Positions 36,776 through 49,008 are shown, numbered from the stretch's first letter. The stretch is 64,000 bases of DNA from Liolophura sinensis (GCF_032854445.1 NC_088301.1:7436281-7500280), one strand, 5' to 3'. Numbers and translations: made by a program. Notes: generated from the sequence alone by a model not told the origin.

Positions 36776-38070
36776 ACTTAACGTCCGTATTTTAGGTAAG
36801 TTTGGTATAAATATATAAATATAAATACAATGTGAAAGCATATCTACCGCTGCTTAAGTGGATTTCTAAAAAACACAATACGGAAATAAAATCATTACTT
36901 AATTAGAGCTGTATTTATAATATCGTGACTTTCAATTTGCATGGGTCTTACAAAAATTTTCAAGTGCTAATAATTTCTAGTTTGTTCTGTTAAGATATGC
37001 CTCCAGGCCAAAACTATATAAGAACAAGTAAAGTGCATGACTGAGAGTCTAAACTACCCATCTGTGCTACATGAAGCACTTCAAGCAAATCATGTGTCAT
37101 GGATGCCTCACTCTCTCTGTGTTGTTGATACGATAACTGCAGACATTTCATTATCAACCTAATTGGATTGGCAGATTAGTTTTTAATGTCATTTTTGACC
37201 TTCTTCATATCCTTTCAGCCACATGGCCATGTATGATTTCTTGTTTGCTAAGTAAAACTATGTACAAGGCTTGATGGAATTAAAGCATTAATTCTCTTCA
37301 ATGATAAAAATAAACAACTAAATAAAACAAAGCAGTACCCTTGAGATGTTAAACAGATTGCTTAATAATGTAATAAACATGCATTTTGTATTTGAGTATT
37401 AGAATATTTGCCCAAAGTTTAACATCCTGCTATCAAAAACTATCATCACCTTCAATTGGATCCTGATTCCTGTGCCATAGATATTCTTTTTTTATTCACA
37501 TAAAAATGGGGCTTTTATCATCACTAATGCCATGGAGAATATCAACTTTACACACTGCCAAATGGAGGCTGACCAAAGATAAAAATGACAAAGAATGCAA
37601 GTCACAAAATTTTCCATGCTTACAAAGGTTTCAATTAAAAACAAGTTATTACTATTGTCATCAAACTATAGTTGAAAATTAGAAAGGCACAATTCATATA
37701 TATTTATCACAGCTGCATCAAATCAAAAGACATCTTTAATGGTTCATTGAATGTTTCTGAAATAACAATAAGTTGTTTTTTTGATATATTTTAGCGTTAT
37801 CCATACTTGTAAATTATTTGTTTCCAGTGGAGACAAGCAATTCTCTACGTTGCTCCGCCTGTCAAATTTCTAGCATTTTATCTTTTAACACAATAAGTTC
37901 TCTTTTAATACAAAGGTGGGATGTGACCACTACTCTAAATTTGTTCTTATCTATTTTGTTTTATTGTTCTTTTGCTTTTTTTCCCCACTTTCATGTATCA
38001 TTATTTTAATGTGTCATAAGAATAATATGGAACAAGTGGAATGAAAAAGATAATACTCTAACAGAGTCTG
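36776..38070. other. unassigned non-coding stretch
   Basis: A strong donor-like TTTTAG/GTAAGTTTGG lies at about 36794 on the plus strand, just outside the fold-back element, with no frame leading into it. Otherwise AT-rich with nothing recognised. Confidence 0.45.
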
Positions 38071-39383
38071 CACTACAGTTGTGCACATCACTACAGTTGT
38101 ATACATCACTACAGTTGTATACATCACTACAGTTGTACATATCACTATAGTTGTACACATTACTACAGTTGTATACATCACTACAGTTGTATACATCACT
38201 ACAGTTGTATACACCACTATAGTTGTACATATCGCTATAGTTGTACACATTACTACAGTTGTATACATCACTACAGTTGTACACATCACTACAGTTGTAC
38301 ACATCACTACAGTTGTATACATCACTACAGTTGTACACATCACTATAGTTGTACACATCACTACAGTTGTATACATCACTACAGTTGTACACATCACTAC
38401 AGTTGTATACATAACATCGGTTGTATACATCACATCAGTTGTATACATTGCTACAGATGTATACTACAATACAGTTGTATACATCACATCAGTTGTATAC
38501 ATCACTACAGTTGTACACATCACTATAGTTGTACACATCACTACAGTTGTACACATCACTACAGTTGTATACATCACTACAGTTGTACACATCACTACAG
38601 TGGTATACATAACATCAGTTGTATACATCACTACAGTTGTATACATCACTACAGTTGTACACATCACTACAGTTGTACACATCACTACAGTTGTACACAT
38701 CACTACAGTTGTACACATCACTACAGTTGTACACATCACTACAGTTGTATACATCACTACAGTTGTACACATCACTACAGTGGTATACATAACATCAGTG
38801 GTATACATCACTACAGTTGTATACATCACTACAGTTGTACACATCACTACAGTTGTACACATCACTACAGTTGTACACATCACTACAGTTGTACACATCA
38901 CTACAGTTGTACACATCACTACAGTTGTACACATCACTACAGTTGTACACATCACTACAGTTGTATACATCACTACAGTTGTACACATCACTACAGTGGT
39001 ATACATAACATCAGTTGTATACATCACTACAGTTGTATACATCACTACAGTTGTACACATCACTACAGTGGTATACATAACATCAGTTGTATACATCACT
39101 ACAGTTGTATACATAACATCAGTTGTATACATCACTACAGTTGTATACATCACTACAGTTGTACACATCACTACAGTGGTATACATAACATCAGTTGTAC
39201 ACATCACTACAGTGGTATACATAACATCAGTTGTATACATCACATCAGTTGTATACATCACTACAGTTGTATACATAACATCAGTTGTATACATCACTAC
39301 AGTTGTACACATCACTACAGTGGTATACATAACATCAGTTGTATACATCACATCAGTTGTATACATCACTACAGGTGTATACA
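38071..39383. repeat. 18-bp minisatellite, about 73 units
   Basis: The unit is CACTACAGTTGTATACAT. Main variants are TACAC for TATAC, CACTATAG, and a distinct AACATCAGTTGTATACAT form often preceded by GTGGTATAC. Because 18 is divisible by three, five of the six frames lack stops in the consensus. This produces hexapeptide frames such as TTVVYI (38081-39523, plus) and MYTTVV (minus). They vanish where the array ends and are not a protein gene. Confidence 0.97.
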
Positions 39384-40173
39384 GATACACAACCTCACAT
39401 TACACAAACCAATATAAAATAACCCAAAAAGACACAATTCTCTTTGGGTTGAAAACAGCACTGAAAAATACACCAGCCAACATAACGCTAATGGAAATAA
39501 TTCATGTCTGGAAATTAAAATGATGACAAGTGAAGAGAAGGGAAACCTTCCTGCATTATGCAAGATCTGGAAGATACAGACCAAATGACATTAAAGTTAA
39601 GCTGATTGACTAACTATCAAAAAATACATCCTCTCTGCCGATCATTTATAAGATTATATGTCCTTTGAAAATTACCTTAAAGACTCCAAGGAAGTCCTCT
39701 GATCCCAACCAACGAGGAAATCATTCAAGTGGCTAATTCGAACGTCACCAAGAAATTGAATCAGAGCAGAGCCAAATCCTGTTCATGACATGTGCAGTGT
39801 TTACATCTGCCAGAACTTGAAATGGTAAGCAGCAAAGAACTGGAGGTAAATGAAGCCTAAAGGCACACTGAGATGTCCATTAAACTCTCCACTTTCTGCA
39901 AGGTTAATCCAGGAAGGCATTCACCAAGTACATGTACAGCTTTTGTAACAAAAAAATAAATAAATCAATTAATTACAAAATAGCCCCTACGACCATTAGG
40001 GCCACTACTGGGTGACATATATTTTAACAGTCAACATCATACCACTTTATGATAACCATTCAGACAAGTCCAAGACACTGTCAGGCTTCCAGACTGGTCA
40101 CACAAGACATGCCTTCAGTCCCGTTCTCAGACAAGGACTGTTCTAGGTTAATCTTGTCTCCACATTTAAGATT
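39384..40173. other. unassigned non-coding stretch
   Basis: Flank of the minisatellite, with nothing recognised. The 480-codon repeat frame runs about 45 codons into this region before a stop. Confidence 0.45.
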
Positions 40174-40660
40174 CAGGGGATGTTTCTCAAAAAGGACGTA
40201 GGACGATCGGAGACTTAAGCCATAAAAACTTAAGTCATAAAAACTTAAGTCATAAAATTTATGATGTCACCGTTCCTCAAAACAACTTTACGCCCTCAAC
40301 AGGTCACAAATTTTGCGCCTGTGATGAGGTGTCGTAGGTCGGTCAGTCGCAACAGTGAAAAGCCTGCAAATATGTTGACAAATGTTGACAGATGCCACAA
40401 TGCGCACATCAAAACATCAAGCACATTTCAGTAACCGCATTCAGAAAATGGACCAAAAGTATTCACGTTCGGAACTGCCTTTTTTCATTGAAGAGTTCCA
40501 TTTCTTGTCCAAAACTAGGTCGCTGATAGATCGTAAAAGTTACGCCTATTGGAGAAATTTGAGACCTACTTTCAGAAACCGACATAGAAAAAAAAACATT
40601 GGTCCATCATAAATACCCTAAGACATTAAGTTAAAGACACTTTTGAGAAACAGCTCCCTG
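40174..40660. mobile_element. 487-bp MITE with long terminal inverted repeats
   Basis: The left end CAGGGGATGTTTCTCAAAA mirrors the right end, reverse complement CAGGGAGCTGTTTCTCAAAA. The mirror continues inside (ACTTAAG.CATAAA...TTTATGATG against ACTTAATGTCTTAGGGTA, TTTATGATG), giving arms of about 80 bp. A threefold 15-bp repeat of CTTAAGTCATAAAAA sits at 40213-40256. The interior has a 76-codon plus frame (40382-40612), basic and without recognisable domains. End sequences of the GTTTCTCAAA type are reminiscent of PIF/Harbinger elements, which is recall only. Confidence 0.65.
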
Positions 40661-40682
40661 ATCTTGTTAGGAGAGCAATCCA

Positions 40683-40818
40683 TGGCAGAGCGGTTTATAT
40701 GGTGCTTGCCTATCAAATGCTACATCACACAAGATATCTGCAAACTGCAGAGGGTCGTGGGTCTCCAAAGGGCTCTGCCCAGTTTTTTCCACCAAAATGC
40801 CAGCCGTTGTCACATAAA
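40683..40818 (+). mobile_element. SINE-like copy with a different 5' head
   Basis: The 5' part GGCAGAGCGG and GAGGGTCGTGGGTCTCCAAA could be a decayed tRNA-like head. The 3' part AGGGCTCTGCCCAGTTTTTT, CCACCAAAATGCCAGCCGTT and GTCACATAAAA matches the central body of family 1. The head differs from that of 35541-35807, which suggests a subfamily or composite. Low copy number here limits confidence. Confidence 0.4.
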
Positions 40819-40894
40819 ACTCCAATCTAATATATAGTTAAATCCCCTTCTCAGACAGAACATTTCCTGAACTACTCTGCTTTCATTCTTCATT

Positions 40895-41073
40895 TTCAGG
40901 GACATGGTAACAACAGTGGTCAACGGTGCTCCTACATGACATTTTATCAAAACTGGGTAAGTTTGCCAAAGGTCGGTGGTTTACTTCTGGCACTCCTGTT
41001 TCCTCCTGATCCACAATACTGGCTGTCATTGTAAAAAGTGAAAAATTCATGACCACTATGGTTTTAAACAACA
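40895..41073 (+). mobile_element. SINE-like repeat family 2, copy D, opposite orientation
   Basis: AAGGTCGGTGGTTTACTTCT, GGCACTCCTGTTTCCTCCTG, ACTGGCTGTCATTGT and AAGTGAAAAATTCATGA match the reverse complements of blocks at 60983-61200. The 63-codon minus frame over it is a by-product. Confidence 0.55.
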
Positions 41074-42999
41074 ATCAATCTATCATGTCACAGTGCTTTC
41101 AAATGGCCAGTATTTATTCCTTTATTTCCTTGTTCTTTAATGTTAAAACTGTTGTTAGATCCAATGTTTATTAAAACCATACTGTAGTACAAATTTCGAG
41201 CATAATCTGGCAGGCATTTGTTGGTTGAATACGTTCATGAAAATATTTTATGAAGAAAATGGCGCGGCTAGATCATAACAACATGGAGTTCTACATGTAG
41301 GAATCAACAAGATTTAGCCAATCACCATATTTATACTTTTTAACGTATTCATTTCAACCAAAATTCATACACACTTACTAAATCATTGTATATTCAACAC
41401 CAATGGCAAGACCCTAGTTCACTATGTTAAGTATTCTTACACAAACAGCTCAGAATAGTAAAACGGAAAACCTGTCAACAGTACACTGCTTAATGTCAAG
41501 GTTTAATGTTGGCGCAACATCCCGTCTCGCCCAGTACTAAAAGGTAAGGAAGACATAAAGTCATGATTACATGATAATGGCTTCCATTCTTGACCAATGC
41601 CTGAGAGTACCATGACCAACAAAACCCTTTAAGGCAACTTTAATGAATGACAGTAAATTCAAGACATGCTACATCGGGAGCATCAAGTTCCAAAAACAGC
41701 AAAAACACTTTAAATCCCCCCGACAGTAAATAGACAGCCCTGGAATGACAGGGTGACTGTAGCCTGGTAACATGGAGAGATCCCTACCCTTTAGTGGCGT
41801 ATTTTTATTACCACTTAAAAATAACAAATCAGTGCACCAGATGAGAGTTTTGAAGAGTCCATGTAATGATATGGCCCAAGCCAATCCTCTCCAAACCTGT
41901 GTTTACAGCTTATCCTCTTTACATGATAGATTGGATGTTGCTTTTACCTCTGTCATCAAAATTACAGCCACCCGTCCTAACTTGATTTTTTTTCTCAACA
42001 GTGAAAACTCACAAACTTTTTAAAGGCACAAGTACAAAATTAGCCAAGGAATATTTAATCTTTACAACCAAATTCACAATGACGATGCATCGATCATGCT
42101 CTGGAGATGATGTTAAGAATAATGTGAAGATTAAACATCTGGAAGGAATTTCCTTATCAGCCATAAGCGTGTTACCATATTAAAATACATGAATGATTCA
42201 ATCCTGACAAGTACCAAAAGCTTGACATGAAGACAACATGGTAAGTATTAAGATCTTGGCAATGTGCATAAGAACTATGCTGCAGGGCAGCCTCACCAGT
42301 TTGGAACTTATCCCTCATAGTTAGCACTGGTACAAACCAGCTGTGCTGGCTAAAGGTATTTTAATATCCCTTTAAATCACAATGCCAACATAATGCGGTT
42401 TGCAGAAACTAACTCATCAGCAATATATCAAGATAACTGGCCAAAGGCCAACAAATCACTTCCCTCAAGATTGAGAAGGTGGGTATCAGAATTATATGTT
42501 TTGTACACATAAATGTAACTTTTGATACAGCTGCCTTATAAATGCACCCAAATAATGTGATTTTGGGCACGATAAAACTGGCCAGGCCAGACACAAAGTT
42601 TCAGTGATCTCAAAACTTTTTTTCCCCCAAAACACTGAATAAATATCACATTTGAGTTTTTTTTGCACAAAAATGAAGGATTTCAAGTGTGTAAATAAGA
42701 AAAAAAATGAAAGCATCAAAAGTCTTCCATTTAAATGAGTATCTGTTTGCAAAACAATCAGACTTTTGAAAGAAGCTGCTTTTTTTTCTTCAATATGCCA
42801 GACACCATTGTAACCAATGGTCTCTTTGACCAAACAAGCTGCTGTTGACAAACTGCCAATGAAAAAAAGCAAGAAGAAAAAACACTTGCTTTTCCCATGT
42901 CAATATGCAAAATCTTGCAATAAATATTTCATGACGGCCTGAGCTGCTTTTTTCTTAGATCACGCTGTGTGTGTGTTCAATAGTAATATGTAGTCTAAA
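41074..42999. other. unassigned non-coding stretch
   Basis: No exon or repeat block recognised. The 126-codon minus frame (42492-42872) derives largely from A/T tracts that translate as Phe and Lys and has no domain. A donor-like AACATG/GTAAGTATT occurs at about 42240 (plus) without a supporting frame. Confidence 0.45.
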
Positions 43000-43300
43000 A
43001 AGGCATTTGTAAACAGTGTCACAAAAACGGAGAGCTCTCGACAAACAAAACCGGGGTTGAGCTTCAGAAGACAGCATAGTGACATCCACTTTGTCTGATC
43101 ATACACCATGGCCTATAATTTCCATTTCATTATAAAAGGGTCAATATTTCCTCGGATATTTATAGAAGGATGTACGCAGTCCTGGCAGAGCTAAACACAT
43201 TAGCTACTTTCAAGGGCTGATCGCAAGCAACGATAATATCATAAAGTACACATATGAGGGTGCTTTCCTTCGCAGAACTGGCTTCAATATGGAATATGTA
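43000..43300. promoter_or_regulatory. possible regulatory block
   Basis: A repeat-free stretch with homeobox- and SRF-like AT words set in a more balanced context (CCTATAATTTCC, TTCATTATAAAAGG, CTCGGATATTTATAG). I infer a possible conserved element from composition only. Confidence 0.15.
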
Positions 43301-43829
43301 TGTCTACATCTCCAAAAACCAGAGATTCAATATTCAGTCGCAAATTTAAAATATTTACTGAAGAAAACAAAACTTGTGACATTTGTTTCCCATTGCCCAA
43401 ACATTTTACTCTATATCTGAAGAAAATGTGAACTGATGATCGAAATCAAGTCCCATAATGTAAAAATAAAGGAAATATTTAACTTTTGCATAAACTGAAA
43501 ACTTTACAACTTCATCTTGATTACCTGTCCAGTGTTTCCATGGATAGTTTAATATTAAATTTTATGACCAAAAAGCTTTTCAGACAGGGGAGCTTTAATA
43601 CTGTCTTTTCCATAAACTCGGCAAATCAGAACTCTAATGATCAAAGATGATCAGAAATACAGTTTTTATGCAATGATTTACCTGAAATAAAATACTCACA
43701 ACTTAGTGACTTTGGTACTTCAATGCTATTATTTGCCATCCCTACAGATATCGGTTTAACTTTTCTGGAACTATAGCTATCATTGTCCGCATTGTAAGGC
43801 TGAAAAACAATTACAATTATTTCCCGCTG
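43301..43829. other. unassigned non-coding stretch
   Basis: AT-rich, nothing recognised. Confidence 0.45.
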
Positions 43830-44600
43830 GGATATAGCCGCTGGAAATGAAATCTACACTATGGGTGCCTAATTAAGCAGAGATGTCGTTATGACTTGCA
43901 AGTTTTATCAGAGGACAGAATCAGGAGGAATCTATTATGTTCAATACTACGGAAGTTTCTCTGTTCCATTTACAATTCCGCAAGAGAGGTACATGTAGTC
44001 ATAAGAAAATCAACAACACTCTGGGGCCAAATCCATGGGTATCTCTGAAGACCAAACAAAACCAACCATTATCATCTTCAACCACAGGGGATCAGTCCTT
44101 CACACATGATCGTTCGGCTTGGCTCGTTAATTACAAGTAATAACGACATATATTCCAGATGAAGGTTTCAAGTCTCAAGGGATATCAATCGGCTGAATCC
44201 CTACAAGTTGCCGTATCATAAAAAGGATTATCTAGGAGACGAGAATCTTTGCAACGACAACAGGCCAAGGAATTTTATGTTCCCTTAGGGGAAAAGGATC
44301 AATTTGTTGAAAGACATTTTCCTGAAATCTCAAACAGAAAATATTTTCTCTCACAAATCTGGGCCAATTATAAGAGCAAAATGTAATAAGAGCATTGTAT
44401 ACCTGGAAATAACTGAAACACACGCTAGAAGAAATTTCATCTTTTTCAGATATATAAATATTTTGTTACATCCCCAAAAATGTAAACTTGAAAAAGAAGA
44501 GAACAAAACTGAGGATGTTATAATGATGTAGATGAGAAATGCTTGATAGCAGCTTGAGTCTGATGAGACTCAACAGCCAATTATTGTTTTCAGCAGCCAG
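43830..44600. promoter_or_regulatory. possible regulatory block
   Basis: Repeat-free, with CCTAATTAAGC (a homeobox core, near 43870), a GATCGTTCGGC CpG patch (near 44110), CCAATTATTG (a SOX/homeobox-like word near 44580) and a 7-bp hairpin TTGAGTC/GACTCAA (44554-44573). The frames of 60-75 codons have no domain. The assignment is tentative. Confidence 0.2.
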
Positions 44601-45260
44601 GGAGAGAGCCAAGTATGTAACTAAAGCAGCTTAATTTCACAACCAACAAAGCATCTTACCTACCTAACTGTGAAGAGCAACACACAAAACAAAAGATTAT
44701 ACCCTTGGGCTGTGAAAGATTAATTAGATGAGAGCAGAACATTTAAGTGCTTTATATATACAGCTAAATATGAAACCGACCACATACTATTAAACTCTCC
44801 ACTTAATACTTAGGAGGAATGATTTACAGTGTCTTTATACCTGTAGCTGTCCAGCAAATTCCCAAGTTCTTCCCACATATGGCCAGTCTGCGTCTGTGAT
44901 CCAGGCCTTCAAAACGCTGACTTTTCATTACTATACAAACTGGCACCATTAGATAGATAAAGATATATGGGAATTGAATCAAAAACACTAGCAATATAAC
45001 AAACACCTCCACCTACAAGCACTGAGAATATTCTATGAAGTATACGTGAAAAGTTGCCTACTATTTCTTGAGTTTAAAATGGGTTCTAACGTATATTAAT
45101 ATAAAAAAAAAAAATTTAGGAGGGTAAAAATTGCTTCAAAGGATGCATAAAACATTTTGTTTTCATTCTTAACACACAATCCAGGATGCTTCCCAACAGA
45201 TAAATGCACACAAAAAAAATTCTTGGCTTTCTCCTTGGCCCATAAAAGAGGTTTTAAATC
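44601..45260. other. unassigned non-coding stretch
   Basis: On the minus strand TTAGGTAG/GTAAGATG (exon edge about 44663) follows a CTCTTCACAG acceptor-like site by only a few bases. A second acceptor-like site about 50 bp away would give a micro-exon, which is not convincing. An A-run lies at 45105-45116. Confidence 0.4.
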
Positions 45261-47175
45261 AGTTTTCCCAAGGTCCCAGTGTTCAGTACAGGATGTAAGT
45301 ACACCTAGCCTAGCTGCAATCATGATGCCCAAGTTTTCCCAAGGTCCCAGTGTTCAGTACAGAATGTAAGCACATGTAGCCTAGCTGTAATCATGATGCC
45401 CAAGTTTTCCCAAGGTCCCAGTGTTCAATACAGAATGTAAGTATACGTAGCCCAGCTGCAATCATGATGCCCAAGTTTTCCCAAGGTCCCAGTGTTTAGT
45501 ACAGAATGTAAGTATACATAGCCCAGCTGCAATCATGATGCCCAAGTTTTCCCAAGCTCCCAGTGTTCAGTACAGAATGTAAGTACATGTAGCCTAGCTG
45601 CAATCATAATGCCCAAGTTTTCCCAAGGTCCCAGTGTTCAATACAGAATGTAAGTACATGTAGCCTAGCTGCAATCATGATGCCCAAGTTTTCCCAAGGT
45701 CCCAGTGTTCAATACAGAATGTAAGTATACGTAGCCCAGCTGTAATCATGATGCCCAAGTTTTCCCAAGGTCCCAGTGTTCAGTACAGAATGTAAGTATA
45801 CGTAGCCCAGCTGCAATCATGATGCCCAAGTTTTCCCAAGGTCCCAGTGTTCAGTACAGAATGTAAGTACATGTAGCCTAGCTGCAATCATGATGCCCAA
45901 GTTTTCCCAAGGTCCCAGTGTTCAATACAGAATGTAAGTATACGTAGCCCAGCTGCAATCATGATGCCCAAGTTTTCCCAAGGTCCCAGTGTTCAGTACA
46001 GAATGTAAGTACACCTAGCCTAGCTGTAATCATGATGCCCAAGTTTTCCCAAGGTCCCAGTGTTCAGTACAGAATGTAAGCACATGTAGCCTAGCTGTAA
46101 TCATGATGCCCAAGTTTTCCCAAGGTCCCAGTGTTCAATACAGAATGTAAGTATACGTAGCCCAGCTGCAATCATGATGCCCAAGTTGTCCCAAGGTCCC
46201 AGTGTTCAATACAGAATGTAAGTACACCTAGCCTAGCTGTAATCATGATGCTCAAGTTTTCCCAAGGTCCCAGTGTTCAATACAGAATGTAAGCACATGT
46301 AGCCTAGCTGTAATCATGATGCCCAAGTTTTCCCAAGCTCCCAGTGTTCAGTACAGAATGTAAGTACATGTAGCCCAGCTGTAATCATGATGCCCAAGTT
46401 TTCCCAAGGTCCCAGTGTTCAGTACAGAATGTAAGTACACCTAGCCTGGCTGTAATCATGATGCCCAAGTTTTCCCAAGGTCCCAGTGTTCAATACAGAA
46501 TGTAAGCACATGTAGCCTAGCTGTAATCATGATGCCCAAGTTTTCCCAAGGTCCCAGTGTTCAGTACAGAATGTAAGTACACGTAGCCTAGCTGTAATCA
46601 TGATGCCCAAGTTTTCCCAAGGTCCCAGTGTTCAATACAGAATGTAAGTACATGTAGCCTAGCTGTAATCATGATGCCCAAGTTTTCCCAAGGTCCCAGT
46701 GTTCAATACAGAATGTAAGTACACCTAGCCTGGCTGTAATCATGATGCCCAGGTTTTCCCAAGGTCCCAGTGTTCAGTACAGAATGTAAGCACACCTAGC
46801 CTAGCTGTAATCATGATGCCCAAGTTTTCCCAAGGTCCCAGTGTTCAGTACAGAATGTAAGTACATGTAGCCTAGCTGTAATCATGATGCCCAAGTTTTC
46901 CCAAGGTCCCAGTGTTCAAAACAGAATGTAAGTATACGTAGCCCAGCTGTAATCATGATGCCCAAGTTTTCCCAAGGTCCCAGTGTTCAGTACAGAATGT
47001 AAGTACACCTAGCCTAGCTGTAATCATGATGCCCAAGTTTTCCCAAGGTCCCAGTGTTCAATACAGAATGTAAGTACATGTAGCCTAGCTGTAATCATGA
47101 TGCCCAAGTTTTCCCAAGGCCCCAGTGTTCAGTACAGAATGTAAGTACACCTAGCCTAGCTGCAATCATGATTCC
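45261..47175. repeat. 71-bp minisatellite, about 27 copies
   Basis: The first two units start exactly 71 bp apart (AGTTTTCCC at 45261 and 45332). The consensus runs CAAGTTTTCCCAAGGTCCCA, GTGTTCAGTACAGAATGTAA, GTACATGTAGCCTAGCTGTA, ATCATGATGCC. Units differ at fixed positions: TACACC/TACATG/TATACG, CCTAGC/CCCAGC, GTAATC/GCAATC and CAGTAC/CAATAC. This shows shared ancestry and reshuffling of unit types. Almost every unit carries GTAAGT or GTAAGC on the plus strand. The period is not divisible by three, so no frame is kept. Confidence 0.97.
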
Positions 47176-47849
47176 CACAGTGATTTTTTTATTGATTTAT
47201 TTGAATGGTGCTTTCTCATTTTCTACATTCACCACATAACCATATTCTTCACTGACATAGTTTCTTCTCATCTTTAGCACATCACAGGAAGGCATGTTCT
47301 GCAAATGTCTCCAGAAGAAACCAATTACCCTTGGCTATAAAAACAATGACGATCAGGAATCAAGATGGACGCTTAGCCACCAGTTTTCATTATTGCTAAA
47401 ACTACATGTACTCTAACTCTTCATTTATTTGACATGCATTTCCCTCAGATAACACGAATATTCTGTAAATATGGCATAACACATACATGGCCTTGAGGTA
47501 TTTATCTATCCTGCTTCAGATGAGAAGTTTTGAACGCTTGTACGTGTATCTTTTTAACCAACTGTCTGTCAACCTACCATCTGCATAACAAAAACCAAAT
47601 CAACCTCCTACTATTGAAAGTTTAGACTATTATTTATGCTGTTAGAACCCAGAACACAAATGTCATCCAAAAAAAAAAAAACAACATGTAGTTGAAATAG
47701 TGGATCAGTCTACTGTTTCAATTACAGATGGTACAGATGCATTAAAAGGAATATAATACTGAGAATCTATTACTTTCTGGTGCCCAAGGCCTCATTATAG
47801 CCAGCAGTTTTTCTGATTTTTCAGCCTTTCTGGGCAAACAGTCATAACC
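47176..47849. other. unassigned non-coding stretch
   Basis: TTTTTTTATTGATTTATTTG at 47185-47205 may be the remnant of a family 1 SINE tail, but the following sequence does not match well enough to call. Nothing else seen. Confidence 0.4.
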
Positions 47850-48260
47850 TTGTGCAAACCTTACGACCTCTTCATCTACAATCAGCAAGTATTCAGATGT
47901 ATATAAAGACGATGTTAGCCGCGGCTGATTGCTGTGGAGTTGGCGAGGAACGGTGGTCGAAACGTGTCTTTGTTATCACCATTCTTCCGCATATCCGCCA
48001 GCCATTCGCACAAGCAAAGACCACAAATAGAATTTACTGTGATGCTATAGAATAGTAGGCTCAGCTTTAACGAAGCGACCGGATTACAGCTTCAGGAACT
48101 AAAGAGGACTTTACAGGGCGAAAAACTTAATGACCAAAGGGAATCTGTACAAACAGTGCTTATCTCTAAGGGGCTGTCTTCGTCTCTCACCCCTCATTCC
48201 CCCAAACGATTTCCTCTTGAGAACAAAAGCTCCCAATTTGCAGCTGATTACATGATGCAC
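47850..48260. promoter_or_regulatory. possible regulatory block, CpG-containing
   Basis: Locally GC-richer, with CpGs (TTAGCCGCGGCTGATTGC, AACGAAGCGACCGG) in a strongly AT-rich area and no recognised repeat. The 67-codon plus frame (47852-48055) has no domain. A conserved non-coding element is one explanation and an unrecognised short exon is another. Confidence 0.2.
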
Positions 48261-48961
48261 CTATATACATCATAGGCAGTTTTCTAGAAGAAAACAAAAC
48301 CGAAAACAAGAAAAGAAATAAATCAAAACTTTAACTTCTGAACAAAATACCAGTATGATTATTAACACAAACAAATTCCAACAACAACAACAAAAAAATG
48401 ACTGATTATCTCTGGGATAAAAAACAGAAGAACACCATTATTTGCCCCGTGGGAAAACATACATCAAAATGTACAGGGTCATCGCATCAAAAGAGAATTT
48501 GAATCAAAAATTATTTTGTTTGATATATAATGTATTTGCCCCATGAAACTTCGCTGATAAAAGTACATTTTCACTGGCAAATATCAAAGGTCATAAAATA
48601 TTCCTTTTGGTGAAGGAACTTAAAATTTCCCAGTAGGCTATCGATTTTACCTTCACAACAAACCTCAAAATACCTTCCTGCAATCTTTAGAATTCTCAGA
48701 ATCAAGACAAGTATAGTGTACAGAGGGAAAAAAACATGCAGTAGTCACAAAAAACATCTCCATACTTCTTTATAACCACAGGATTTGATTTTTGGCCAAT
48801 GGGGTTGCTCTGCATCAGATATGCCAACAACTTGTATACATAGAGATAGGAAGCTGTCACAAACTGTATGTATATGTTCCACAAGACAAAAAAAAAATAA
48901 CAACTAGCTAGTGAACAGCTGTTTTGAGTTTAGTTTGTTAGAGCATGTTTCTCTACCTAGC

Positions 48962-48964
<3 letters not shown>
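48261..48964. other. unassigned non-coding stretch
   Basis: A-rich and AT-rich. Nothing recognised. Confidence 0.45.
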
Positions 48965-49007
<43 letters not shown>

Positions 49008-49008
49008 C
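48965..49008. repeat. (AT)n microsatellite
   Basis: About 44 bp of AT dinucleotides with one GTAT interruption. Confidence 0.95.

Noticed and set aside
37706-37726. TATCACAGCTGCATCAAATC resembling the miR-2 family
   Set aside because: Only the first bases match the seed, and no surrounding hairpin is evident.
38081-39523. 480-codon plus frame and 308-codon minus frame
   Set aside because: Produced by an 18-bp tandem repeat whose period is a multiple of three and whose consensus lacks stops in five frames. The peptides are monotonous and end soon after the array.
42492-42872. 126-codon minus frame
   Set aside because: Made largely of A/T tracts read as Phe and Lys, with no domain.
44551-44575. 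CTGATGAG in a hairpin, possible hammerhead
   Set aside because: No GAAA core and no cleavage-site geometry. Only a simple 7-bp hairpin.
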